A stretch of DNA of 64,000 nt from Carya illinoinensis (GCF_018687715.1 NC_056752.1:1488001-1552000); one strand, 5' to 3'; shown: positions 33,650 to 44,720, counted from the first letter of the stretch. Made by a program: numbers and translations. The notes: a model not told the origin generated them from the letters alone.

Positions 33650-34880
33650 ATGGAAAATCTTCATTTTTTCATGGTTCTCTTCCCTCTCCTGAATCTCCAA
33701 TTTCTTTCTTTTCTACTTCTCTCATCAGCTTCTACCCTTCCCACCAAGTACTTTATCAATTGTGGATCCGTATCCAACATATCATTGAGTGGTCGGGAAT
33801 TCGTGGGTGACCTGAATTTTGGCTCCTTCTCTGTTGGACCAAGTTCTGCAATCAGTATTGTCACCACCAACTCATCAACAGATACGTCTCTTTATCAAAC
33901 TGCCAGAATTTTCAAAAACCAATCTTCATTTGATTTTGATATCACTGATTTTGGCATTTATTATGTTCGTGTCCACTTCTTTCCGTTTTCCTCCGGGAGG
34001 ATTAATCTGGCCGATGCCCACTTCGATGTTTCAGCCTTTAATTTCTCGCTGTTGTCAAACTTTCGAATTCAAGACAATAGCAACTAACCTTTGATTAAAG
34101 AATACTTACTCACTATCAATGCAACCAAATTCAGCATCCACTTTAGTCCTCGGAGAGAATCTTTTGCTTTTGTAAGCGCCATTGAAGTCTTTCTTGTTCC
34201 AGATCAAGATTTCGTCGAGGATGACTTTGATCTAATTACTCCCAGTGGCCTGAGCAATGTTAGATACTATGGTGTACGATCTCAGGTTTTACTTACAATC
34301 CACAGGGTCCATGTTGGAGGTCCACAGAATAACGACTCACTCTGGAGGAATTGGATACCGGATGATAAATATCTACTCCCAGGAGAGAATCTGGGAAAAC
34401 CTGTGTTCCTTATGAAGGTACGCTTAACTATGATGTTAATGGAGCAAATAATTATTCTGCATCGGATCTTGTCTACAAGACATGTCGAGAATTGAACTTA
34501 GATAGCAGCAAAGGGTCATCAAATTTTTCGAAAATAACATGGCGTTTTGACGTGAGTAGGAGCGCCACGCATCTGGTTCGGCTGCACTTTTGTGATATTA
34601 TCAGTAAAAATGCTGGTGATGTCTTCTTCAATCTCTATTTTTATGGTAATTTCACTCACATGATCTCTACAAATAACGTTAGTGATCTGTTGGCTGCTCC
34701 ACTTTACTACGATTTGGTGGTTGAATCAGATGACTCCGGATCCATGGATATTAGTGTAGGGCCTAGGCAGGATTCTAAAAATAAATCTGCCTATCTGAAT
34801 GGGGTGGAGATTTTGGAGTTTATGAGGGAGTCTAGTTTGGTTGATGTTCCCAGTAATGAAAATGTTCCCAGTAATGAAAA
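33650..34880 (+). pseudogene. CrRLK1L receptor-like kinase, ectodomain only, cut by a gypsy insertion
   Basis: The ATG at 33650 is chosen because it follows a CC-ATGGAA context like the other two copies; an in-frame Met at 33617 is upstream. A signal peptide (LSFLLLSSAS) is followed by YFINCGSVSN, then a malectin-like region with YQTARIFKN and YYVRVHFFPF. A stop at 34085 is followed by VHVGGPQNNDSLWRNWIPDDKYLL. A frameshift lies at about 34400, after which the second malectin-like part continues (SKITWRFDVS, LVRLHFCDII, LVVESDDSGSMDISVGP, YLNGVEILEF). It ends at 34880 before the TM and kinase regions, where the gypsy LTR starts. No kinase is found beyond the truncated gypsy element. Confidence 0.9.
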
Positions 34881-34881
34881 T
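34846..34881 (+). repeat. 18 bp tandem duplication (2 copies)
   Basis: GTTCCCAGTAATGAAAAT occurs twice exactly, encoding a PSNENV repeat just before the gypsy insertion. Confidence 0.95.
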
Positions 34882-35315
34882 GTTAGGCCCTAAGAGAAAG
34901 AAAGCAATTGAGATCTACAGAGTCGGCACGAAGTGAAGGAAACCAAAGAAGCTCAAAACAGTGCGCAAAAGAGAGGCTTCGAGACGCTGCGTTGCAGCCT
35001 TATCTTTAATTTATTGTATTAATTTACTATTATGTCCTTGTAGTTTAATTTAAAGACTGTTGAGTCCTTATTATGTAAAACGCGGTGTTTAAGAGGTAGT
35101 GGGATAAATGGAAGGGAGTGGAGCAGACGAAGGCATGCTTTTATTATCTTGTATTTGGAACTATCTGGAGGTCGAGTCCCTTGAAGAACCCTTGCTATTT
35201 CAATGAATGTATGATAGTTTTTCCCTTCTTCCTCATTACATTTTATTACATCAATTTCCACAATCTCAAACACTCATATACAACTGTAAGCTACTCTGCA
35301 TTCTTGTAGCTAACA
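34881..35315 (+). mobile_element. 5' LTR, 435 bp, with perfect 6 bp inverted ends
   Basis: It begins TGTTAG and ends CTAACA (exact inverse complements). It is followed two bases on by TGGTAACTAGAGCC, a damaged initiator-tRNA-Met primer site (35318-35330). Confidence 0.8.
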
Positions 35316-35341
35316 TTTGGTAACTAGAGCCACCCATCCTG

Positions 35342-36034
35342 ATGGTTGAGGGCACACGTTCTAGGCAGCAGCATGATACACTCCAATGGCAGGTGGACTC
35401 CTTGGAAGAAAGTAGCAAAATAGTGAATGAAAGGTTAGACCAACTTACTGATATGGTGAGAACCTTCATAGCTAATCAAAATAACAACTTGAATAGAGAT
35501 GTACCACTAGGATATGAAGGTGGGGAGCCACATGGGGGGGGGGGGGGGGAGGGGGGGGGGGGGGGGGTTTAACAGAACCGTTAGGTTGGATTTCCCTCAT
35601 TTCAATGGGGTAACCCAACTGGATGGACTTTCAAAGCAAACCAGTATTTTGAAATCCACCAAACAAACCTAGCCCAGAGGTTATTAATAGTCTCTTACCA
35701 TATGGAGGGGGAAGCCCTAGTTTGGTGCCAAGATGCTTATGAATTTGGACGGCTTATTAGCTGGGAAATATTTTTAAGAGCTTTGCTACTGCGCTTTGGT
35801 CCAACAGCTTACGATGACCCAATGAAAGATCTTACTCGTTTAAAACAAACAACCATTGTTTCAGCTTATAAAGCTAAGTTTGAATCTTTGTCCAATCGCT
35901 TAAGGGGTCTTTCAGATCCTCATAAATTAAGTGTTTTCTTAAGCGGACTGAAAGATGAAATCCGCTTGCCTATTAAGATGTTAAATCCTATTAACTTGGA
36001 AGCGGCTTTTGGGCTAGCAAAAGTACAAGAGTAA
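35342..36034 (+). pseudogene. Gypsy Gag (Retrotrans_gag domain), broken
   Basis: It opens MVEGTRSRQQ with a predicted coiled segment (LEESSKIVNERLDQLTDMVRTF). It is then interrupted by two long G-runs (35534-35549 and 35551-35567) and a frameshift. The capsid region continues from 35702 with MEGEALVWCQDAYE, FLRALLLRFGP-AYDDPM-DLTRLKQT and LSVFLSGLKDEIRLP, the usual boxes of plant chromovirus-like gypsy Gag. It stops at 36032. Confidence 0.85.
35534..35567. repeat. Two adjoining poly(G) runs (16 and 17 bases)
   Basis: G16, one A, G17. Potential G-quadruplex or a sequencing artefact in the Gag frame. Confidence 0.9.
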
Positions 36035-36589
36035 TACCTCCTAACTTCCAAGAGGCCATACACTAGACCTCATTCAGATAAGCCAACTTCATCTTGGGGA
36101 AAAAATCCTAACTCCACTGGCCAGTATAGTGAAGGAAGAAAGAGTATTAAGGGGGGGAGATATGTGACTCCTAACAGAAAGTTATTCTCGACATCAATGG
36201 ATGAAAAGCTCCTCAAGGTACTATGCTACCATTGTGAGGAGAAGTGGAATCCCACGGACCAGTGTAAAGCACCAAAGGTTTACTTGTTGCAAACCCTTGA
36301 AGAACCATTAGAAGTTAGACAAACTAGAGATACAGAAAATGAGGACAATGACCAGGAGTTGGAGCCTTTAGTGGAGCAAGCTGAAGCAGGAATTTCATTG
36401 AGTGCTATGAGTGGGACCCCTAACGCTCAAACAATGAGACTCTTGGGCAGTTTGTGTGGAGAACAGGTGGTGGTCTTGATTGATTCAGGCAGCACAAATA
36501 ATTTTATGGATCCCTGGGTGTCCAAGAAAACCAAACTACCAGTGGGGGACACACGGCCCATTTTGGTGAAGATTGAAATGGAGATGTGA
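36035..36589 (+). pseudogene. Gypsy zinc-knuckle remnant and aspartic protease
   Basis: CYHCEEKWNPTDQCK at about 36220-36270 is a zinc knuckle that has lost part of its Cx2Cx4Hx4C spacing. The protease motif VVLIDSGSTNNFMDPWV (about 36472-36520) retains the catalytic Asp-Ser-Gly. The frame stops at 36587, where DVI- or ANG-type sequence would continue. Confidence 0.8.
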
Positions 36590-36714
36590 TCCAAGGGGAA
36601 GGCCAATGCAGTGAAGTACCCCTCAAACTACAATTGGGTGGTTGTGATCTGGTTCTAGGAGTAGCTTGGTTGCAAACTCTTGGTCCCATTTTATGAGATT
36701 TTGCAAAACTTACA

Positions 36715-37710
36715 ATGGAGTTTGGAGGAAAGGATGGAAAAGAAGTCCTTAGAGGATTAAAGCCTAGTGAGTCAACTATAGAGGGCAGTAGCAAGTCTCT
36801 ACTCCACTCTATAAACCGTGGCCAAGGGTTTTGGTTACAATTGCAGGAAGCCCAAGGCAAGATTGTAAACCTCAAATCTGAATTCCAAAGAAGCCACCCT
36901 GACATTAAAGCCCTCCTAACCCAGTTCAAAAAAATCTTTGATACCCCACAGGGCCTTCCCCCAACCAATTTCAAGGATCACAGAATAATCCTTAAAGAAG
37001 GAACCCAGCCTATCTCTACTCGACCCTACCGATACCCACATTACCAAAAAAATGAGATTGAGAAACTGGTGATAGAAATCTACAAACAGGAGTTATTAGG
37101 CCCAGCTTCAACCCCTTCTCATCTCCCGTGTTACTGGTTCGAAAGGCAGATGGAGGATGGCATTTGTGTTGATTACCGATCCTTAAATAAGGAAACGATG
37201 AAAAATACCAGTGATCGATGAATTACTGGATGAATTGAATGGGGCGGTGGTTTTCTCAAAGCTGGACTTAAGGTCTGGCTATCATCAAATATCAGTGGTG
37301 GAATAAGACATCCCAAAGACTACATTCCGGACCCATGAAGGGAATTACGAGTTCCTTGTAATGCCTTTTGGCTTAACAAATGCCCCATCAACTTTCCAAG
37401 GACTCATGAATGAAATCTTCTGACCATTTCTAAGGAAATTTGTATTGGTTTTTTTTTTTTTTTTTGATGATATACTAAATTATAGTGGTTGTTGGTCTAC
37501 TCATTTGTTGCACATTAGAAAGGTGTTGGAGACTTTGCAGGTGCACAACTTGTTTGCTAAGTTCTCAAAGTGTAAATTTGGAGTTCCAGAAGTGGATTAT
37601 TTGGGGCATATTATCATAGCTGAAGGAGTAAGGGCAAATTCCTAAAAAATATAAGCTATGCTGGATTAGCCACAGCTGAAAAATGTCAAGTCTCTAAAAG
37701 GGTTCTTATG
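36715..37710 (+). pseudogene. Gypsy reverse transcriptase, truncated and frameshifted
   Basis: It includes [17 protein letters not shown], a damaged [12 protein letters not shown] (about 37160-37205), [47 protein letters not shown] and a T-rich stretch over the catalytic FDDIL box (about 37450-37475). YLGHII follows at 37605. Several stops and frameshifts are present. It ends just after the usual NVKSLKGFL at about 37705. Confidence 0.85.
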
Positions 37711-38029
37711 ACATTTTTTTTATTTTTTTATTTTTTCATTTTATTATCGGTTAAGAATAGTGACATTGTATTAGTTTAATTAGTTGTAATGTATTATTAT
37801 TTATTTTTTTCTTTGTAAATTTATTTTTTGCATTGTGATGTAACAACAATATTATCTATTTTGTATTTTTTTTCTTAATTTTGTTCTTCAATTTATTTTT
37901 TTAAAAAACTTTTTAAAAGTGTTTAATTTTTTTTTTTAAATCTAAGTAATTTGAACATGATATCAGATTTTTTTTTAAAAAAAAATAGTGTTGTAATTTT
38001 TTTTAAAGTTATAAAGTTTTTTTAAATAA
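37711..38029. other. T-rich intergenic stretch
   Basis: Very T/A-rich with several T-runs; nothing recognisable. Confidence 0.5.
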
Positions 38030-38185
38030 AATATTACAAAACCTGGATTGAATCCGGTTATAACCTGGATCCAGGTTTTATTCAAAAAAGAAGAAGCAAA
38101 CAATCCGGATATCTGGGGTGGATAACCTCTCGGTTTTTGAAATCTGGATATCCAGATCCGGATCTGGATGAACACTCCTAATTTT
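38030..38185 (-). mobile_element. Fragment of a non-autonomous element with TCCGGAT-repeat ends
   Basis: Repeated AATCCGG, ATCCGGATAT and CCAGATCC words end with GATGAACACTCCTA, which read on minus begins TAGGAGTGTTCATCC. Such ends belong to short hAT-like elements. Only one end is recognisable. Confidence 0.35.
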
Positions 38186-38201
38186 AACCATTTCTTTACT
38201 G

Positions 38202-38772
38202 TCTTAGAGTAGTGCTAATGGATTAGCTAAATACCAACAAAATAGATGTTGAGAGCTATTGGGATAAAATTCAGCCTACATTGGATTAGCTATATTTCAA
38301 ATAATTTGAATTTAGTTACAATGACTTCCAAAACTATTTCCAAATTTGAAGGTGATTGTAGATACATCAAATCCATGTTTTATCATTTTTTTCTCTCTTT
38401 CTTTCTCACAACTGCCACTTCCCTCTCAATAAACTAGAAAGTTCTTCTCCAATGTGGAGCTACAACATTACTGTAGGTTTTACTAATATGATAAAATAAA
38501 ATAAATTAATAATTAAAAAAATTATATATATATATATATATTTAATTATTAATTACTCATTACTATATAATCAATAAATAAATAATCTAATGTAAAGATT
38601 TGATGTGAATAGTCAAAACTAAATTCATCTTATATTATTTTATTATTATATAATGAAAAATAGCTATTTCACTGTGCAAACTTATATGAATGAAATAGTC
38701 AAAAGTCAAATTATTTTACATTCATCAAAAATGTTTTTTAACTTTGACTAATCCATTAAGGATGCTCTTATG
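38202..38772. mobile_element. MITE-like element with TTAGCTAATCCATTA-type ends
   Basis: The left end is TAGAGTAGTGCTAATGGATTAG and the right end reads, on minus, TAAGAGCATCCTTAATGGATTAG, so the two form imperfect inverted ends about 25 bases long. The interior is AT-rich without ORFs. Confidence 0.55.
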
Positions 38773-38789
38773 GAACTCCTTAGTTTCTT

Positions 38790-38985
38790 ACGTCTTTTTC
38801 TTTCTTTTTAGGTGGGACTCTTGACTCCGCCTTTCTTCTAAAATTGTCTTTCTTTATGAAATAGATGGAACAATTAATGTCCAATGCATAGTCTCTCTCT
38901 TATGGGGGCTCCTCTTGACTCCCACCTTTCTAGTCACACTGCCTTTCTTTATGAAGTAGGTGGAATAATTGTTGATACATAAAAA
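38790..38985 (+). promoter_or_regulatory. Relics of CrRLK1L upstream sequence (two copies)
   Basis: CTCTTGACTCC-CC-CTTTCT-TAGTC-CACTGCCTTTCTTTATGAA-TAGGTGGAA-AATT occurs twice in tandem (about 38812-38885 and 38908-38975). It resembles CACTGCCCTTTTTTATGAAATTGGTGGAATGAT at about 17897-17930 upstream of CrRLK1L copy 2 and GGTGGAATAATTAATATCCAAG at 6258. No coding part follows; the copia element starts about 135 bases downstream. Confidence 0.45.
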
Positions 38986-39119
38986 AATGTATTTTTCTAA
39001 CGATCCTATTTTTTAATTTGTGCCGTTGGATTAAAGGATTGATGAGATTTATAGCTATTGAGGTGCTAGTTTTCTAGCTATGACTTTAACTCATATCTAT
39101 ACGTTACCCTTCTATTTAC

Positions 39120-39660
39120 AGACGGAAAACTAGCTCCAGCTTGTGAAACCCATCATTGCAACATCTTCAACATTTGATTCATTATTTCGTGCGTTAACAG
39201 TTTTTTTAAAGGCGTAGCTGTTTTAGCTCATTGTTCCGTGAGATAGCCATTTCAGCTCATTATTTCGCGCGTTAACTTGTGTAGAGTTTAATTCTTCAGT
39301 TACTTCTTGAATAAATGTGCCGTTACACTATAAATAGGTCCTTTGGTTTAGTCAGACATTGTGCATAAAAAATTCGTACTAATTCATCTCCCAATTTTTG
39401 TGTGATATTCGAGAGATTTCGAGTAAAAAATATGTGTTATTTTTTAGCGGTTTGGACTCAACTACATGTGCAGGGTTAGTTCGAGTCATACGATGAACCG
39501 TTGGGCTGCTTTATCCTAGAGGGGACAAGCCAAGAGAAGATTTGCTGCACTAGTGTTTAAAAATTGTCTACCATAGAGAACTTGAATCTCCTTAAAGAGA
39601 GATTTCCATTCTCAATCTAATAGTCTTCCTCTTTTTTGGTTATTTTTTATTTCAGTTTAT
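39120..39660 (+). mobile_element. 5' LTR of copia element
   Basis: It is collinear with 57159-57690. Shared starts are GACGGAAAnTAGCTCCAGC and shared blocks are TTAGCTCATTGTTCCGTGAGATAGCC, AATAAATGTGCCGTTACACT, CTGCACTnGTGTTTAAA and GAATCTCCTTAAAGA. The TATAAATAGG near 39330 is a likely TATA box. The exact 3' end and primer site are not clear. Confidence 0.7.
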
Positions 39661-39713
39661 TGTAATTTATTTTGTTATTATGATTTTTCATCAACAAGTT
39701 TAAGAAGATTCAA

Positions 39714-40460
39714 ATGGACTCTATAGTTGAAAAATCCAAAGACAGCGTTGGAGATCTCACAAGCCATTTTGCTTCAAGGGTGCCCATTTCAAGCGGTGAA
39801 AGTGCAAAGTGCTCTTTTATCTCAGCCTGCTCAATGTCTCCTATCTGGTCACGAAGAAGAATCCAAACAAGACCTCCACTGACAATATGACTGAAGAGCA
39901 ACACAAAACTCATCAAGCGAAGGTAGAAAAAATACACAAATGATGAGTATAAATGCCAATGCTATCATTTGAATTGTCTTGCAGATCATTTCTATGATTA
40001 TTACAATACTACATACTCCACTGCAATAAAATTTGGAAAGTTTTACAGAGTAAATATGATGCCAAAGAGGCGGGTGCAAAGAAGTATGCAGCTAGCAGCT
40101 TCTTCCGATATCAAATGGTATACGGCAAGTTCATTGGGGAGCAAGCACAAGATTTCCAAATGATAGTAGCGGGGGTTAGATCTGAAGGCATCAAAATTAA
40201 AGAAAACTTGATTGCTTACAACATCGTTGACAAGCTACCACCTTCATGGAGGAAGTTCCAAAAGTCGACTCACCACAAGAAAAATGAGACATCCTTGGAG
40301 ACTTTGAGCACACGGATTCGTGTAGAGGAAGCTAGAGGCCAAGATGCTTTGATGACACAAAGTGGTAATGAGCTTACCACAACAAAGGTAAATTTAATTT
40401 TTGAAAATAGTAGCTTGCCCAAAGGTCAAAATTCTACAAATAGTCATTTGAAGCCTTAGA
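39714..40460 (+). pseudogene. Copia Gag (UBN2-like), broken
   Basis: The start MDSIVEKSKDS is at 39714. Frameshifts follow at about 39775 and later. [24 protein letters not shown] lies at 39940-40030. The UBN2 part continues in another frame from 40115: [36 protein letters not shown] and [22 protein letters not shown], ending at 40458. A degraded CCHC region follows (40540-40600). Confidence 0.85.
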
Positions 40461-40599
40461 AAAAGGTTTTCAAAAAATTTAGAAAGCCTCACAACAACGG
40501 CAATCTAAGTCAAAAGAATAAGAACTAAAGATCTCCTTCCTTCACAACATCAAGCTTGTTTTGTCTATGGCAGAAGTGGGCATTTTGTTCGAACTTGCA

Positions 40600-41890
40600 A
40601 ATTTCCAAAGCGGGAAAATGTTCCTTAGGAAAATTTAACTGAGGAGGCTCTTATAGCAATGATTATAGACATAAACATGGTCCAGTATGTTGAAGGGTGG
40701 TGGGTAGACTCCGGTGCCAATAGACATGTCTTTTAGAATAAAAAGATTGGTTCAAGAAATATACTCCTTTTAATGAAGAGAAATCAATTATGTTTCGTGA
40801 CTCAAGTAAAGCCAAGGTTCTGGTAGTGGTGAGGTTGAGTTGAATTTTACCTCTGGACGTGTACTTACTCTTAAAGCTATGCTTTATACACCATCTATGA
40901 AGAATAATTTAATGTCAAGTTTTTTGCTCAACAAGGCTGGCTTAAAAAACAAAAAGGCTGGCTTTAAAAAGACTATGGAACCTGATCAATATGTAATGAC
41001 TAAAAAGGGAATATTTGTTGGCAAAGGGTATGCTTGTGATGGAATGTTTAAGTTAAATGTTGAGTCTAAAGTATTGAATGGTTATGCTTATATGCTTTCT
41101 TCTGTGAATTTTTGGCATGCTCATTTATGTCATATTAATAGTAGATACATTGCATTCGTGAGTAGTTTAGGATTAATTCCCAAATTGGCAAAATATTTTA
41201 AAAAATGTGAAATTTGTAGTAAAGTGAAAATTACAAAAAGGCCTCATAAAAGTGTTGAAAGAAATACCAATTTATTAAATTTAATTCAAACTGATCTTTG
41301 TGAATTTGAAGGAATTTTAACTTGTGGAGGAAATAGATATTTTATCATTTTTATTGATGATTTTTCAAAATATACTTATGTTTATTTATTAAGAAATAAA
41401 AGTGAAACTTTTGAAAAATTTAAAGATTTCCTTCACGAAGTTGAAAATCAATTTGGTTGAAAGATCAAAAGATTTAGAAGTGATAGACGCCGAGAGTATG
41501 TTTCAAATGAATTCAACAATTTTGTTCAGTCTTTGGGAATAATCCATGAAACTACTCCACCATATTCACCTGCATCTAATAGTGTGACTGAAAGGAAAAA
41601 TAGAACTTTAATTGAGTTGGCGAATGCCATGTTTATAGATTCAGGTGCTCCCCCAAACTTTTGGGGTGAAGTAATTTTGATTGTTTGTCATGTGTTAAAT
41701 AGGGTTCCTTATAAAAATTCAAAATCTATACCTTTTAAGTTGTAGAAAGGGTATAAGCCAAATTTGGAATATTTTAAAGTTTGGGGCTATCTAGCATTTG
41801 TAAGGATTATTGATTCAAAAACACCCAAACTGAGTGTAAGAACTACCACTTGTGCTTTTCTTGGATATGCGATACACAGCCTATAGATTT
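40600..41890 (+). pseudogene. Copia protease remnant and integrase
   Basis: The protease part is weak ([14 protein letters not shown] text at about 40690-40730, broken by a frameshift). From 40840 the linker reads VLTLKAMLYTPSMKNNLMSS. The HHCC zinc-binding region is at about 41110-41235 (FWHAHLCHIN ... CEICSK), followed by the integrase core: TDLCEF (first Asp), IDDFSKYTYVYL, and RSDRRREY (second Asp, after a TGA at 41458). The catalytic Glu is in TERKNRTLIELANAM (41588-41630). A TAG lies at 41743. A 21 bp tandem duplication lies at about 40933-40975. Confidence 0.85.
40933..40974 (+). repeat. 21 bp tandem duplication (2 copies)
   Basis: AAGGCTGGCTTnAAAAAn is repeated with a period of 21, doubling seven residues (KAGLKNK/KAGFKKT). 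Confidence 0.8.
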
Positions 41891-42040
41891 TTTGACATTG
41901 AAAATAATGTGATTTTTGAATTGGGTGATGAAATTTTTCATGAAGAAAAGCTTCCTTTTAAATAAAAAAATAGTAGGGGTAAAGAATCTAGACAAAATAC
42001 TTTTTATGAACCAAGTTCTTCTACTCCTTCACAAAATCAA

Positions 42041-42100
42041 GAAAACTTTGAACCAAGAAGGAGTAAAAGAGAAAACTTTGAACCAAGAAGGAGTAAAAGA
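42041..42100 (+). repeat. 30 bp perfect tandem duplication (2 copies)
   Basis: 42041-42070 and 42071-42100 are identical. They lie in the integrase-RT spacer of the copia element and encode ENFEPRRSKR in the original frame. Confidence 0.97.
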
Positions 42101-42179
42101 GAGAACTGAAAAAGATTTTGGCCCTGACTATTACATTTATAATAGATAGGAAAGTCCAAATACTTTACAAGAAGTTTTA

Positions 42180-43060
42180 GCTTCATCTGATGTTGTATTT
42201 TAGAAAGAGGTTGTGACTGATGAGATGGATTCACTAATTTCTAATAAAACTTGGAAGTTAGTTGAATTACAACCGGGTTGTAAAACCATACGTGTAAATT
42301 GGTTCTTAGAAAAAAGTTTTAACCTAATAGAACTATAGAAAAACTCAAGACTAGACTTGTTGCAAAAGGTGCTTAACAAAACGCCGATCTTTATTTTTCT
42401 GATACTTTTTCTCTAGTTATTAGAATAACTTCCATCAAATTTTAAATTGCAATTGCTGCAATTCATGATTTAAACATTCTTCAAATGGATGTTAAAACAA
42501 CATTTTTGAATGGGGATCTAGGGACCAACCAAAACATTTTGTAGAGTTTGGCCAAGAAAGCAAAGTGTTGAAGTTGACAAAATCTCTATATGGCTTAAAA
42601 CAGGCTCCTAAACTATGGCATGAGAAGTTTTCTTCTTGCATGATTGAGAATGACTATAAGTCAAATGAGTGTGATAAATGTATCTATTAAATCACATGTT
42701 ATTATTAGCCTCTATGTGGATGATTTGCTTATATTTGGTTCTAATTTGCATCTTATTGGCGAAACCAAAAATATTCTTAGAAATCATTTTGATATGAAAG
42801 ATCTTGATGAGGCTAATTATTTTGGGTATGAAAATACCAAAATATGTGATTGTATTTTTCTTGATCAATCGCATTACGTAGAAAAATTATTAAAGAAATA
42901 TAATTATGTTAGATGCAAGCATGTTGTTACTCTTTTTTATCCTAGTGTTCATTTATTTTCGATTGAAAATGATGATGATGTGATTAATCACGAAGAATAA
43001 GCTAGCATGATTGGAAGTTTACGTTATGCGGTTGCTTATACCTAACATTGCGTATGCAGT
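42180..43060 (+). pseudogene. Copia reverse transcriptase, decayed
   Basis: Recognisable pieces are NKTWKLVELQPGCKTI (about 42243-42290), LYGLKQAPKLWHEKF (about 42585-42630), SLYVDDLLIFG with the catalytic YVDD (42710-42742), then NHFDMKDLDEANYF and a MIGSLRYA box at about 43007. Many stops and frameshifts are present. Homology ends near 43060, where LINE RT text begins. Confidence 0.8.
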
Positions 43061-44720
43061 AGGAGTACTTGACCTATCTCCATGGTTCTCCATTATGATG
43101 AATGGAACTCTCAAAGGTTTCTTCCAACAGTCTCGGGCTTAAGGCAAATGATCCACTCTCACCTTATTTGTTTATTATTATGAGGAGGTGTTGTCAAGAT
43201 TACTTCAAAAGAATTTTGAAGAGGGTCGAATTGGCTGTTTTTCACATCCCATGGGTGCGCCTTTAGTCTCCCACTTACTCTATGCTGATGACCTCTTAGT
43301 CTTTGTGAATGGTGGCAAGCGCTTGTATTGATTAAAACGCTAGAGATTTATGAGAAGTGGTCCAACCAATTAATTAATAAGGATAAATCAGCTTTGTTCT
43401 TCTCAAAGTCTATTACCTTTTCTAAGCGTTGAAATCTAATGAGATTGACTGTTGTTGGAAGCAAGCTCCCTATCATTTACTTGGGAGTCCCTCCTGTCTT
43501 AGGTCGTCTCACATCATGGGATTTAGAATCTCTTATTAAGAAGATTAAAAAAAAAGTGGCAGGCTAGAAATTGAAGCTACTTTCAGAAGGTGGTAGACTC
43601 ACTCTTCTTAAACAGTTCTATCATGTATGGCAACCCATCTCTTAGCAGTTTTTAATGTCCTGTTGAAGGTTTTTAAAAAAATCAACTCTTTTCTTTCAAC
43701 ATTTTTTGGGGGAAAATTTAATGGGAAACTGAGGATGAAATGGTGATTGGTGTGGTGGGATAAAATGTGCAAACCTCACAAGGAAGAGGATATTAGCTTG
43801 ATGAATTTTCATGAGGTTCAAAGGTCACTCCACATGAAATTTGCATGGAGACTTTTATCAGTATACAATCTATGGACACAGTTCTTTCGAGCTAAATATG
43901 TGAAGTAGGGTCATATTTTATTTGCTGAGGTTTGCCAAATTGCATCCCATTCTGGAGATCGGTCATGAATGTTATTCCTGATGTGGTCGATAATGTAAAA
44001 GTGAAGGTGAAAGAGGGTGGGTCTTCCTTTTGGTTTGATCATTGGTTCGTGAGTGGGCCTCTCAGTGTTAGTGGAGATGTTGTGCCTGCTGATATTAAAA
44101 TACAAGATGTTTGGGTGGATGGCCCCTGGGATGAAAATTATCTTGTAGAACTGGTCGGTACATATAAGGCCAGTGAGATTATGGGTGAAATTGTGGCGAG
44201 AATAGAAGGCAAGGATATTACAATTTGGATGGACTTTTTATGTTTGCCACTACTTGGGATATCATTCGTATCAAAGGCACTGAACAAATGGGCATGGATT
44301 GGATTTGGCACCATCTTCTCCTGAAAAAGATGTCTGTATGTATGTGGAAAGCCAGATTTAATGGACTTAGACTCTTGAGTGCAATATCTGGGAATTCCAT
44401 TGGCCTCTCAATGTGATTGTTGTTTATAAGGTCAAGCCGAAACTTTGAACCATGTGTTATGTTGTGGGATTATTGCCTCTGAAGTCTAGAAGATGGTTGC
44501 ACTTGCGCTAGGCATACCACATTTTGTAGGAATGTCATGGTGGGCGACTGTGATGCAGTGGTTTAACTTAGCAAAGAAATTGAGTCACAGGGTTATTTTA
44601 CTTGGCATTATACCTTCTATTATAACAAGGTGCCTCTGGTTGCATTGTTGCAAGGCTCGGATGGAAAACTCACAGGATTTGGCGTCGGGAGTTTGGTTGG
44701 CAGTTAAGGTTTGGCTAAGG
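43060..44720 (+). pseudogene. LINE ORF2: RT core to zf-RVT, left of the solo LTR
   Basis: It begins inside the RT at FSIMMNGTLKGFF and RGLRQ (about 43080-43145). It then has the catalytic box LLYADDLLVFVNGG (about 43268-43312), NKDKSALFFSKS, and the plant-LINE boxes FFGGKFNGKLRMKW, MNFHEVQRSLHMKFAWRL and FFRAKYVK. The zf-RVT region follows, broken into frames at 43932-44324 and 44225-44416. The last frame (44493 onward) is interrupted at 44720 by the LTR. The whole region is rich in frameshifts. Confidence 0.85.
44716..44720 (+). repeat. Target-site duplication TAAGG, left copy
   Basis: TAAGG directly precedes TGTAACAGCC and is repeated at 48493-48497 directly after the LTR's GTCACA. Confidence 0.95.

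Larger units (their letters stand above)
34881..37710 (+). mobile_element. 3'-truncated Ty3/gypsy retrotransposon
   Basis: The order is 5' LTR (34881-35315), primer site, gag, protease and RT, ending in the RT C-terminus at about 37710, where an AT-rich region begins. Integrase, RNase H and the 3' LTR are absent. It sits inside the CrRLK1L ectodomain pseudogene. Confidence 0.85.
39120..43060 (+). mobile_element. Ty1/copia retrotransposon, 3' end lost
   Basis: The order is 5' LTR (39120 to about 39660), gag (39714-40460), zinc-knuckle remnant, protease region, integrase (to about 41890) and RT (to about 43060). It then changes abruptly to LINE sequence, so RNase H and the 3' LTR are missing. 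The LTR and start of gag are duplicated at 57159-58055. Confidence 0.85.

Noticed and set aside
36504..36974. 156-residue minus-strand ORF
   Set aside because: Antisense shadow of the gypsy protease-RT region on plus.
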